A stretch of DNA of 7,261 nucleotides from DATGLE01 sp035294325 (GTDB lineage: Bacteria > Chloroflexota > Ktedonobacteria > Ktedonobacterales > Ktedonobacteraceae), in contig DATGLE010000184.1 of the NCBI GenBank assembly GCA_035294325.1, positions 1 to 7,261 of the forward strand, given 5' to 3'. The notes beneath the pieces were generated by a model. That model was not told where the DNA came from. It worked only from the letters and a program-made list of their open reading frames with translations, and ran no database searches. Shown one piece after another: positions 1 through 6,127 of this stretch; position 1 is the first letter of the stretch, and the number at the start of each line of letters is the position of its first letter. A program made the translations under genes and the position numbers.

Positions 1-2
1 GG

Positions 3-158
3 CCCGAGATCGTCAAAGCGCCCAAGCGGCCCGGCGATATCTACCGCGCCTATTTCAATTGCAGCAAGGCGGAACGCATCCTGAACTGGAAGCCCTCTGT
101 CTCCTTCGAAGAGGGTGTAAAAGCCACCGTCGAGTTCTTCAAGAACCACCTGAACTGA
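3..158 (+). CDS. NAD-dependent epimerase/dehydratase, C-terminal fragment (5' end outside window)
   Basis: Reading from base 3 to the TGA at 156-158 gives 51 residues with no start; the gene begins left of the window. The peptide contains KRPGDIYRAYFNCSKAERIL followed by NWKPSVSFEEG and a closing ATVEFFKNHLN. This is the usual C-terminal signature of extended short-chain dehydrogenases of the UDP-glucose 4-epimerase / dTDP-glucose dehydratase type: an RPGD segment, then SKAE..L.WKP..S.EEG, then a final helix. In the family this part belongs to the substrate-binding domain; the NAD-binding Rossmann fold and YxxxK catalytic residues would lie in the missing part. The fragment cannot tell which sugar nucleotide is used, so no symbol is given. 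It converges on the hydrolase gene on the other strand and probably belongs to a separate transcription unit. Confidence 0.85.
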   Translation, partial: PEIVKAPKRPGDIYRAYFNCSKAERILNWKPSVSFEEGVKATVEFFKNHLN

Positions 159-271
159 CCTCTCTGGCCGGGGAGTCACGCAGTTCCGCCGCGCCGGTTG
201 TATAAAAATATTATCCAAAGGGCGCGCATCGCAGGCGCGAGCAGGCGCTGGTATCGAAAATCAGGCACGCT
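159..271. other. Convergent intergenic region with weak dyad
   Basis: This 113-nt gap separates the ends of two converging genes. It holds a weak dyad (CGCGC at 223-227, 7-nt loop, GCGCG at 235-239). Read on the - strand it is followed after some 15 nt by an AT-rich run (TAATATTTTTATA, about 201-213). This could be a poor intrinsic terminator for the - strand operon, but the U-run is too distant for a confident call. No other structure was seen. Confidence 0.25.
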
Positions 272-1069
272 TTAAAACGCGCCGAGCAGGAAGTTGCGCA
301 CAACCTCAAAGAAGATCTGCGGCTGCTCCAGATTTGACAGGTGGCCGGCCTGCGGGATCCGCGCAAACTGCGCGCCGGGGATCATGGCTGCGTAGTCGCG
401 CGCGAGGTCCGGCGGCGTCAGGGCGTCGTCCTCACCCACGATGACCAGTGTGGGACAGGTAATCGCCGGCAGCAGGTCGGTAGCATCTTCGCGCAGGGCC
501 ATACCACGCGAAGCGGCGGCGATGCCCCGGCTCGTCGCGGCGTTAATCATTTGCCTGACCTGCAACTCTATCTCTGGATGGTGGCTGCGCGTGTAAGTGG
601 AGAGCAGGCGCGGAGCCTGCATCTCGGCAATCGCGCCCGCCCCCTGCGACTCGGCGAGCTGCGCTACCTTCTCGCGATTGGCCCTGGCTTCCTCGTTATC
701 GGCGCCGGGCTTCGTATCCGCCAGAATCAGGCCGCCTACGCGCTGAGGGTAGCGGCGCACGAAGTTAAAGGCCACGTAGCCGCCCATCGAGAGGCCGCAG
801 AGAATTGCCTGCTGCATACCCAGCGCGTCCATCAGCCCCAGCACGTCACCGGCCAGCAGATCCATCGACGACACCTCGACATTGATCTCGCTCTCGCCGA
901 AGCCACGCCAGTCGAGAGCGACGAGCCGGAAACGCTGCTCGTTGAGCAGAGCAGTGATCTGCGCCTGCCACATGCTGCGGTTGAGGGGAAAGGCATGCAG
1001 GAAGATAACCGGTATGCCGGCGCCATGATCGTCGTAGCCAAGCTCAACGTTATTGATGCTTCTCTTCAC
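272..1069 (-). CDS. Alpha/beta-fold hydrolase
   Basis: A 265-aa alpha/beta hydrolase of usual family length. Visible parts: an oxyanion-region HAFP (residues 25-28), DWRGFGES (53-60), the nucleophile elbow GLSMGG with Ser94, the acid strand GEDDALTPP with Asp215 the likely catalytic acid, and GHLSNLEQP with the catalytic His243. Residues about 120-200 form the lid region, which normally decides the substrate. The overall pattern is that of the enol-lactonase / esterase / BioH-like branch; the substrate cannot be read from the sequence. The start is a GTG with AGGAG at 1080-1084, 10 nt upstream; no in-frame ATG lies nearby. It is the last gene of the - strand block, 75 nt after lipA. Co-transcription with the dehydrogenase and lipA is likely from spacing, and suggests a thioester- or ester-hydrolysing accessory role, but that is inference. 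Confidence 0.9.
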   Translation of the reverse strand: MKRSINNVELGYDDHGAGIPVIFLHAFPLNRSMWQAQITALLNEQRFRLVALDWRGFGESEINVEVSSMDLLAGDVLGLMDALGMQQAILCGLSMGGYVAFNFVRRYPQRVGGLILADTKPGADNEEARANREKVAQLAESQGAGAIAEMQAPRLLSTYTRSHHPEIELQVRQMINAATSRGIAAASRGMALREDATDLLPAITCPTLVIVGEDDALTPPDLARDYAAMIPGAQFARIPQAGHLSNLEQPQIFFEVVRNFLLGAF

Positions 1070-1144
1070 AGCTTCTCGTCTCCTATGATGAAGTTTAATG
1101 AAGACGTTCGAGCAGGGGATACCTCCTGAAACCTCGCCGGGGGG

Positions 1145-2032
1145 CTATCGCCCCTGTATCTCCTGCGTTGCTACGTCCGCCTGCTCGCGCGCATGATACG
1201 AACTGCGCACCAATGGTCCGGCTTCTACATGGCGAAATCCCATCTTCTGACCCTCGGCCTTGAGCGCGGCAAACTCTTCCAGCGACGCGTAACGCTGTAT
1301 TGGCAAATGCTGAAACGAGGGGCGCAGGTACTGGCCGATGGTGAGAATATCAACATCATGCTCGCGCAGATCGCGCATGACGCTAATTACCTCATCCCAT
1401 GTCTCGCCAAGTCCGAGCATAAAGCCGGACTTGGTTGGCGCGGTGGGATTCATCTCTTTGGCCCATTGCAACACTTGCAGCGAGCGCTCATAGATCGCCT
1501 GAGGCCGCACGCGCTTGTAGAGCCTGGGAACTGTCTCTACGTTGTGGTTGAATACATCCGGCTTCGCGTTCATCACCACGCGCACCGCCTCGTAATCGCC
1601 CTTGAAATCAGGTGTCAGGACCTCAACCTTGCAATCGGGGTTCAGGCGGCGGATCCAGCGGATCGTTGCGGCGAAGACAGCCGCGCCGCCATCCTTCAAT
1701 TCATCGCGGTTCACGGAGGTCACAACGGTATGACGCAATCCCATCTGCTGCACAGCCTCCGCCACGCGTTTCGGCTCCTCCCAGTCCAGACCCAGCGGGC
1801 GGCCCGTCTCCACAGCACAGAAGCCACAGCTACGCGTGCAGACGCGCCCCAGGATCATGAAGGTCGCCGTCTTGTAGCCCCAGCATTCGCCGATATTTGG
1901 GCAGCGCGCCTCCTCACATACCGTATGCAGGGACTTGCTGCGCATCAACTGCTTCAAGCGCTCGTAATTTTCGCCCCTGGGAGCGCGCACCCTGAGCCAG
2001 TCCGGGCGGCGTTCGGGGATGATGGTCGTCAT
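1145..2032 (-). CDS. lipA: Lipoyl synthase (radical SAM)
   Basis: LipA inserts two sulfur atoms into the octanoyl group attached to the lipoyl-domain lysine of E2 proteins, using S-adenosylmethionine and two 4Fe-4S clusters. Both cluster sets are present: the auxiliary-cluster cysteines in CEEARCPNIGEC (Cys39, Cys44, Cys50) and the radical-SAM CxxxCxxC in CTRSCGFC (Cys65, Cys69, Cys72). The C-terminal RSSYHA motif (276-281), which supplies the serine ligand of the auxiliary cluster, is intact. Other family landmarks are VTSVNRDEL (104-112), FNHNVETVPRLY (161-172), KSGFMLGLGE (201-210) and TIGQYLRPS (231-239). Length 295 aa is normal. The ATG is preceded by AAGGGG at a 7-nt spacing. It lies 181 nt downstream of the E2 gene, its presumed substrate, on the same strand. 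No lipoyl/octanoyl transferase gene is seen in the window. Confidence 0.97.
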   Translation of the reverse strand: MTTIIPERRPDWLRVRAPRGENYERLKQLMRSKSLHTVCEEARCPNIGECWGYKTATFMILGRVCTRSCGFCAVETGRPLGLDWEEPKRVAEAVQQMGLRHTVVTSVNRDELKDGGAAVFAATIRWIRRLNPDCKVEVLTPDFKGDYEAVRVVMNAKPDVFNHNVETVPRLYKRVRPQAIYERSLQVLQWAKEMNPTAPTKSGFMLGLGETWDEVISVMRDLREHDVDILTIGQYLRPSFQHLPIQRYASLEEFAALKAEGQKMGFRHVEAGPLVRSSYHAREQADVATQEIQGR

Positions 2033-2213
2033 ATCTTAACCCCTTATCTAAGAGTCTATCAATTTCTGGTGCAACCGTTTGCTCGCGCCTGCGCGCTCGC
2101 CTGAGCGGATGTGATATGGAAGCATGCGCTTCCACACCACACCCGCTCCCTTGCGCGGCTCCGCCGCGCGACGGCTCGATGAGAGAGCGAAGGTGTTGAG
2201 CATCAGACACCAT
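2033..2213 (-). other. Spacer between E2 and lipA with small hairpins
   Basis: This 181-nt gap on the - strand contains two compact dyads. One is a 7-bp stem with 3-nt loop (GCGCGGC 2153-2159, GCCGCGC 2163-2169). The other is a 7-bp stem with 4-nt loop (TGGAAGC 2117-2123, GCTTCCA 2128-2134), extendable by 3 further pairs across an internal loop. Neither is followed by a T-run, so neither is a standard intrinsic terminator; they could pause transcription, protect mRNA ends, or be chance in GC-rich DNA. No convincing promoter for lipA was found here. An open frame across the gap gives no recognisable protein. Confidence 0.35.
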
Positions 2214-3575
2214 CTAATACACGTCGATTTCGCGACTGTAGCTCTGCAACTTTGTGCGTACCGCCTGCAAGAAACCGGCGGCGCCCGCGCCATCCAGGAT
2301 GCGATGATCGAAGGAGAGGCACAGGTACATCATGGAGCGCACCGCAATCGCGTCGTCTTCAATGACCACGGGCCGTTTCACCACGGCATCCATGCTCAGG
2401 ATAGCCGCATGGGGCTGATTGATAATCGGCACCGATATAATTGTACCAAACACGCCGGGGTTGTTCACGACGAAGGTGCTCCCCTGCATATCCTGCACGG
2501 TGAGCTTATTCGCGCGGGCGCGCTGGGCAAGCGCGTTCACCTGCTTAGCCAGGCCCGCGAGCGTATACTGGTCGGCGTCATGCACTGTGGGCACTACCAG
2601 CCCGACATCTGTGGCGACGGCCAGGCCCAGGTTGATGCGCTTCTTGATGATAATCTTGTTATCTTCGGTCCAGCTCGCATTAATCATCGGGAACTTGCGA
2701 ATTCCCTCGCAGACGGCCTTCATGACAAAGGGCACAAAGCTGATACCGTAGCCTTCGCGCCGCCTGAACTCGTCCTTGTTCTTCTCCAGCCACTTCGCGA
2801 TATTGGTCATATCGACCTCCACTACCGTCGTAGCATGCGGCGCCGTGCGCTTGCTGCGCACCATATGTTCGGCGATAGCCAGGCGCATGCGCGTCGGCGT
2901 GACGATCTCCTCATCCTCGCCGGCGGCGGTGGCTGCAACTGGAGCAGCGGGCGCAGGTGAGGGCGCAGGCTGTGATTCGCGGCGCTCGATGGAGGCTGCC
3001 GGGGCAGCGGGTGCAGCGGCGGCGCTCTGGCGCTGCGCGACATACGCAAGGATGTCCTCTTTGCGCACGCGCCCGCCCGCGCCGGTACCCGTGATCTCAT
3101 GCAGATCGATGCCATGCTCGCGGGCCAGCCGCCTCGCCAGAGGCGAAATGCGCTGGCGCTCCTCTTCCTCGACCTGCGCGGCCCGGGCATGCCGGCCTGC
3201 GCCATCGACTCTCTGCGTCGCGGCCTGGCTGGTCCCCATGACGGGCGTCGCGGCCTGCGCGGGACTCTTCGGCGGCGCGGCATCAGGCCCCGGCGCTGCT
3301 GACGGAGCCTCCTCTGAGGGCTGCGCGGCAACATCGGCGCTTTCTTCAATCAATGCAATGTCGGTACCTACAGCAACGGTCTCGTCGGCATTGACGAGAA
3401 TGCGTGTCAGGCGACCGGCAACCGGCGATGGCAGTTCGGCGTTGATCTTGTCGGTCACAATCTCCGCCAGCGATTCGTCTTTCTCAACGTAGTCGCCCTC
3501 TTTTTTTAGCCAGTTCGCTATGGTTCCTTCGGCCACCGATTCTCCCAATCGCGGCATCTTTACCGGCGTTGGCAT
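2214..3575 (-). CDS. 2-oxo acid dehydrogenase E2, dihydrolipoamide acyltransferase
   Basis: The E2 core takes the acyl group from E1 on a lipoyl arm and transfers it to CoA. With the start chosen here it is 453 aa. Residues 1-78 are one lipoyl domain with MPRLGESVAEG and the lipoylation site TDK (Lys43). An Ala/Pro/acidic linker follows (about 80-140), then the E1/E3-binding domain (about 142-180; RISPLARRLA, GTGAGGRVRKEDI). After a second Ala/Pro linker (182-222) comes the catalytic domain (225-453) with STFVVNNPGVFG (366-377) and the active-site DHRILDG (His424, Asp428). From memory the C-terminal stretch (VVKRPVV, MYLCLSFDHRILDG, final VY) is close to Bacillus BkdB, so a branched-chain substrate is plausible, but pyruvate cannot be excluded. 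An upstream in-frame ATG at 3614 is disfavoured: its nearest GAGGAG is about 19 nt away, and the family N-terminus begins at MPTPVKMPRLGE. Confidence 0.95.
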   Translation of the reverse strand: MPTPVKMPRLGESVAEGTIANWLKKEGDYVEKDESLAEIVTDKINAELPSPVAGRLTRILVNADETVAVGTDIALIEESADVAAQPSEEAPSAAPGPDAAPPKSPAQAATPVMGTSQAATQRVDGAGRHARAAQVEEEERQRISPLARRLAREHGIDLHEITGTGAGGRVRKEDILAYVAQRQSAAAAPAAPAASIERRESQPAPSPAPAAPVAATAAGEDEEIVTPTRMRLAIAEHMVRSKRTAPHATTVVEVDMTNIAKWLEKNKDEFRRREGYGISFVPFVMKAVCEGIRKFPMINASWTEDNKIIIKKRINLGLAVATDVGLVVPTVHDADQYTLAGLAKQVNALAQRARANKLTVQDMQGSTFVVNNPGVFGTIISVPIINQPHAAILSMDAVVKRPVVIEDDAIAVRSMMYLCLSFDHRILDGAGAAGFLQAVRTKLQSYSREIDVY

Positions 3576-3584
3576 ATGTCTACA

Positions 3585-3591
3585 CCCCTCT
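3585..3591 (-). promoter_or_regulatory. Ribosome binding site that fixes the E2 start
   Basis: AGAGGGG on the - strand, 9 nt before the ATG at 3575-3573. It lies inside the longer frame opening at 3614, so it favours the shorter E2 protein that begins directly at its lipoyl domain. Confidence 0.6.
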
Positions 3592-3658
3592 TTTTGCGAT
3601 TTAGCAAAAGCCATGTGCGCAAGTTCTTTCTAACTCCTCACCGCTGCGCGGTTCGCCG

Positions 3659-3715
3659 TGAAGAGGAGTCTGCGGGCTGAGTGCCGCAGGCACTCAGCCC
3701 GCAGACTCCTCTTCA
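3659..3715 (-). repeat. Perfect 27-bp inverted repeat with 3-nt loop
   Basis: The left arm at 3659-3685 and right arm at 3689-3715 are exact reverse complements (27 of 27), separated by GCA. The outermost bases are TGAAGAGGAG and CTCCTCTTCA; the apex is GTGCC-GCA-GGCAC. Either strand's RNA would fold into a very stable hairpin. No T-run follows on either side, so it is not a textbook intrinsic terminator. It sits in the E1 beta / E2 spacer, where it could act as a partial terminator, an RNA processing or stability element, or be a palindromic mobile or repetitive unit. The arms are unrelated in sequence to those of the second large hairpin at 6128-6200. Confidence 0.9.
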
Positions 3716-3910
3716 TACGGTACGCCGCATGAAGTTTACCAGTTTAAGCCAGATATCCCCCGCGCGCAGGTGCGCGATGGATCGCGATATGCGTGCACGC
3801 TCCAGGCCGATGGAGCTCGATTCATCACGCGCCTACGCATAGAGATAATCACCAGATCATTTTCTTAAACTTCATCAGGCGCACAGCAACTTGCACATCA
3901 AGTCAACGCT

Positions 3911-4900
3911 CTAATAGGCAGCGAGGTTTCTCGCCGCGGCAACAATTTTCTCAGCATTGGGCAGGTAGGCTTCTTCTAACGGCGGCGCATACGGGAATGG
4001 CACATCGGGCGCGGCCACACGCGTAATCGGCCCATCCAGGTATTCGAAAAGGTCCTCGGCCAGAATGGCGGCCAGTTCGGCGCCGATGCCGCCCGTCAGC
4101 GTATCTTCGTGAACGATCAGTACTTTGTTGGTATGCCTGACCGACTCTATAATTGATGCACGATCCAGCGGGATCAGGCAGCGCAGGTCGAGCACCTCGG
4201 CCTCCACATCATCTTCCTCTTCCAGTACACGCGCGGCCTGTAAGCACTGATGCACCATCGCCCCGTAGGTCAGCATGGTCATGTCTTCGCCCTCACGCCG
4301 CACGATGGCCTTGCCCAGTGGCACAACGTAATCCTCTTCGGGCAGATCTTCGCGCAGTTCCGGCATGCGATAGAGCAGCTTGTGCTCCAGGTAGAGCACC
4401 GGATTGTTATCGCGGATGGCGGCCTTGAGCAGTCCCTTCGCGTCATAAGCAGTGGAGGGCACGGCAATCTTGATCCCCGGTGTGTGGAAGAACCACCCTT
4501 CGGGACTGGCTGAATGGAACGGGCCGCCTTTGGTGCCGCCGCCCGAAGGTCCACGAATCACGATGGGGATCGGCATACCCGAGCGCCAGTACATCTTCGT
4601 CGCCATGTTGACGATCTGATCGAATCCACAGGTGATAAAGTCAATGAATTGCATCTCGGCGATGGGGCGCATACCCATCAGTGCGGCACCAACGGCGGAG
4701 CCGATGATCGCCGCCTCCGACATCGGGGTATCGATGACGCGCTCCGGCCCGAACTCTTCAAGCAGGCCCGCGCTGACCTTGAAGGCCCCGCCGTATGTTC
4801 CCACATCTTCTCCCAGCAGGAACACGGCCTCATCACGCCGCATCTCTTCTCGGATCGCCTGGCTGATTGCCTCCAGATAAGTCACTTTTTTTTCGCTCAT
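3911..4900 (-). CDS. 2-oxo acid dehydrogenase E1 component, beta subunit
   Basis: The beta subunit of the thiamine-diphosphate E1 heterotetramer, 329 aa, normal length. The N-terminal half has the family features LLGEDVGTYGGAFKVS (28-43) with Glu31 positioned to activate the cofactor, RVIDTPMSEAAIIGSAVGAAL (54-74), and AEMQFIDFITCGFDQIVN (81-98). GGPFHSASPEGWF (125-137) carries the conserved active-site His129. The C-terminal half (about 195-329) is the transketolase C-terminal domain, with VLDLRCLIPLD (236-246) and VHEDTLTGGIGAE (263-275). The stretch LEHKLLYR (171-178) resembles branched-chain and acetoin E1 beta more than classic pyruvate E1 beta. The ATG overlaps the E1 alpha stop in an ATGA (4897-4900), which argues for translational coupling and equal expression. 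A Shine-Dalgarno AGAGGAGG lies at 4914-4921 inside the E1 alpha reading frame. Confidence 0.95.
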   Translation of the reverse strand: MSEKKVTYLEAISQAIREEMRRDEAVFLLGEDVGTYGGAFKVSAGLLEEFGPERVIDTPMSEAAIIGSAVGAALMGMRPIAEMQFIDFITCGFDQIVNMATKMYWRSGMPIPIVIRGPSGGGTKGGPFHSASPEGWFFHTPGIKIAVPSTAYDAKGLLKAAIRDNNPVLYLEHKLLYRMPELREDLPEEDYVVPLGKAIVRREGEDMTMLTYGAMVHQCLQAARVLEEEDDVEAEVLDLRCLIPLDRASIIESVRHTNKVLIVHEDTLTGGIGAELAAILAEDLFEYLDGPITRVAAPDVPFPYAPPLEEAYLPNAEKIVAAARNLAAY

Positions 4901-5994
4901 CGTCGTCCAACGGCCTCCTCTGCCTTGCTCACAGTGCTGAACGGCTGGCCTGTGCGCGTATCGAGCGCGTTGACGTAGCGCGGATTATTGGCACCAGGCT
5001 CGCCCACAATCGCTATTGGCCCATCGGGGGCAAAGAGATAATCGGCCACCGTTTCTCTATCGGGCGGAGGACTCTGCTCGGCGAAGCGCACAGCATCATC
5101 AACCACGCCCTTGACGCGCGTCTCGATCTCGGCCTTACGCTCAGGCGTCAGTATACCTTCCCGCGTGAGATACGCCTCAAAACGGTTGATGGGATCCTTC
5201 GCCAGCCACTCTTCGCGCAGCGCCGGAGGAACATAGTCAGCCTTATCGGCCTCGGAGTGGCCGCGCACGCGGAAGGTTTTGCACTCCACGATAGCCGGTC
5301 CTTTGCCGCTGCGCGCATGCTCGACGGCGCGCCCGACGGCATCGATGACGGCGAGCACATCGTTGCCATCGACGCTCTCGCCCGGTATGCCGTAGGCCGC
5401 GGCCCGCTCGGAGAGGTTCGTGAGCGCGAACTCCTGCGCGTTGGGGGTTGAATATGCGTATCCGTTGTTTTCGATGACCAGGACGAGGGGAAGTTTTTGC
5501 ACGGAAGCGAAGTTCATCGCTTCGTGGAATGGCCCCGTGCTGGTTGCGCCGTCGCCGCAGGCCGCGAGCACGATTGTCGAACGCCTGCGCATCTTCATCG
5601 TCAGTGCGATACCGCAGGCCACCGGCAGCGATTCGCCGAGCATACTGATCGCCGGCACAATGCCGTGATGGATGTCGCCGATATGAAGCTGCCCGTCGCG
5701 TCCCAGCGATGGAGAGTTGCCGCGAGCCAGCCATTGACACATCACAGCGCGCGGCGCGGTGCCTCGTACCAGATGCATGCCCAGATCGCGGTGCTGCGGA
5801 ACGATGCAGTCGCCATCGCGCAGCGTCATCGCTGCCCCGACGGTGGTAGCCTCGTGCCCCTGCGCGGTGTAGACGCCGCCCACAACGCGCCCCTGCAAAA
5901 AGAGTGTGCGGGTGCGATCCTCCATCGCGCGGGTGAGACGCATAAAATAGTAAATCTGTAGCAGGTCAGCCTTGACCCTGTACTTTCCAGACAT
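4897..5994 (-). CDS. 2-oxo acid dehydrogenase E1 component, alpha subunit
   Basis: The alpha subunit of the thiamine-diphosphate E1, 365 aa. Landmarks in order: YYFMRLTRAMEDR (15-27), QGHEATTVGAA (45-55), PQHRDLGMHLVRG (66-78), HIGDIHHGIVPAISMLGESLP (104-124), and the ThDP/Mg motif running from GDGATSTG (147-154) to ENN (175-177). Next come VDGNDVLAV (208-216) and the loop FRVRGHSEADKADY (241-254), where His246 fits the conserved active-site loop histidine of the family. The protein extends about 40 residues past the usual C-terminal VADYLFAP (316-323) with a tail that has no recognised domain and runs into the E1 beta start. The ATG cannot be moved upstream: an in-frame TAA lies one codon before it. 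TGAGGAGG at 6009-6016 lies 14 nt upstream, a long spacing. It is the first gene of the operon, downstream of the promoter at 6050-6078. The substrate (pyruvate, branched-chain 2-oxo acid or acetoin) is not settled by sequence alone. Confidence 0.94.
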   Translation of the reverse strand: MSGKYRVKADLLQIYYFMRLTRAMEDRTRTLFLQGRVVGGVYTAQGHEATTVGAAMTLRDGDCIVPQHRDLGMHLVRGTAPRAVMCQWLARGNSPSLGRDGQLHIGDIHHGIVPAISMLGESLPVACGIALTMKMRRRSTIVLAACGDGATSTGPFHEAMNFASVQKLPLVLVIENNGYAYSTPNAQEFALTNLSERAAAYGIPGESVDGNDVLAVIDAVGRAVEHARSGKGPAIVECKTFRVRGHSEADKADYVPPALREEWLAKDPINRFEAYLTREGILTPERKAEIETRVKGVVDDAVRFAEQSPPPDRETVADYLFAPDGPIAIVGEPGANNPRYVNALDTRTGQPFSTVSKAEEAVGRR

Positions 5995-6049
5995 GTATTA
6001 AGTAGCTGCCTCCTCAGGATCGATAACCAAAAAGCACATACCTGTTCTC

Positions 6050-6078
6050 ATTGTCGCCTGCCCTCTTCATAAAGTCAA
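6050..6078 (-). promoter_or_regulatory. Sigma70-type promoter of the E1/E2/lipA operon
   Basis: On the - strand, TTGACT (6078-6073; 5 of 6 matches to TTGACA) is followed after exactly 17 nt by GACAAT (6055-6050; 4 of 6 matches to TATAAT). Transcription would begin near 6043, giving a leader of about 49 nt before the E1 alpha ATG. Position, orientation and spacing all fit. Confidence 0.6.
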
Positions 6079-6088
6079 GTCAGGCGAC
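6053..6088. promoter_or_regulatory. 8-bp inverted repeat bracketing the operon promoter (candidate operator)
   Basis: GTCGCCTG at 6053-6060 and CAGGCGAC at 6081-6088 are perfect reverse complements separated by 20 nt. One arm overlaps the -10 element and the other sits just upstream of the -35, so a protein bound to both would cover the promoter. Arm centres are 28 bp apart, not far from integral helical turns. It could also be chance. Confidence 0.35.
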
Positions 6089-6127
6089 CTCGCGCTCTAT
6101 TTCACCGGGTGTTCGCGTGTCGCCATC

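Larger units (their letters stand above)
3576..3910 (-). other. Structured 335-nt spacer between E1 beta and E2
   Basis: No recognisable gene lies in this gap. The + and - frames give only short, low-complexity or shadow peptides, including a 34-codon - strand frame beginning near 3838 with no Shine-Dalgarno. It holds several dyads: CGCGAT-GG-ATCGCG (3773-3786), CTTCAT...ATGAAG (3711-3734), the large hairpin annotated separately (3659-3715), and ACCGC-TGC-GCGGT (3640-3652). The word ATGAAGTTTA occurs in both orientations (3729-3738 on +, 3866-3875 on -). I found no convincing sigma70 promoter for E2. A possible -35 (TTGACT, 3901-3906 on the - strand) has no matching -10. E2 is therefore either read through from E1 or uses a promoter I cannot recognise. 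Confidence 0.5.

Noticed and set aside
341..1129. 262-codon open frame on the + strand, antisense to the hydrolase
   Set aside because: The peptide is Arg/His/Gln-rich with no recognisable motif, while the opposite strand encodes a complete alpha/beta hydrolase with intact triad.
1125..1131. AGGAGGT on the - strand upstream of the hydrolase, resembling a strong ribosome site
   Set aside because: No ATG, GTG or TTG follows at a usable distance; the AGGAG at 1080-1084 before the GTG at 1069 explains the gene.
1193..2104. 303-codon open frame on the + strand, antisense to lipA
   Set aside because: No protein family features; the opposite strand has full LipA cluster motifs. Long antisense frames are common in GC-rich genes.
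1914..2293. Overlapping 81-99 codon - strand frames between E2 and lipA
   Set aside because: They overlap lipA or E2 in other frames and have no recognisable sequence.
2124..2960. 278-codon open frame on the + strand, antisense to E2, and further frames at 2776-3492
   Set aside because: Low-complexity Ala/Arg/Ser composition mirroring the E2 Ala/Pro linkers and catalytic domain; no ribosome site or motif.
3411..3421. Second copy of GTCAGGCGACC, matching one arm of the inverted repeat at the dehydrogenase promoter
   Set aside because: It lies within the E2 coding sequence without its partner arm; an 11-nt GC-rich match is expected by chance.
3576..3614. 13-residue N-terminal extension of E2 from the ATG at 3614
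   Set aside because: The upstream GAGGAG is about 19 nt away, whereas AGAGGGG lies 9 nt before the ATG at 3575, where the conserved lipoyl domain begins. A leader peptide in the same frame remains possible.
3793..4026. 77-codon + strand frame in the E1 beta / E2 spacer
   Set aside because: It runs into the antisense of E1 beta, has biased composition and matches nothing recognisable.
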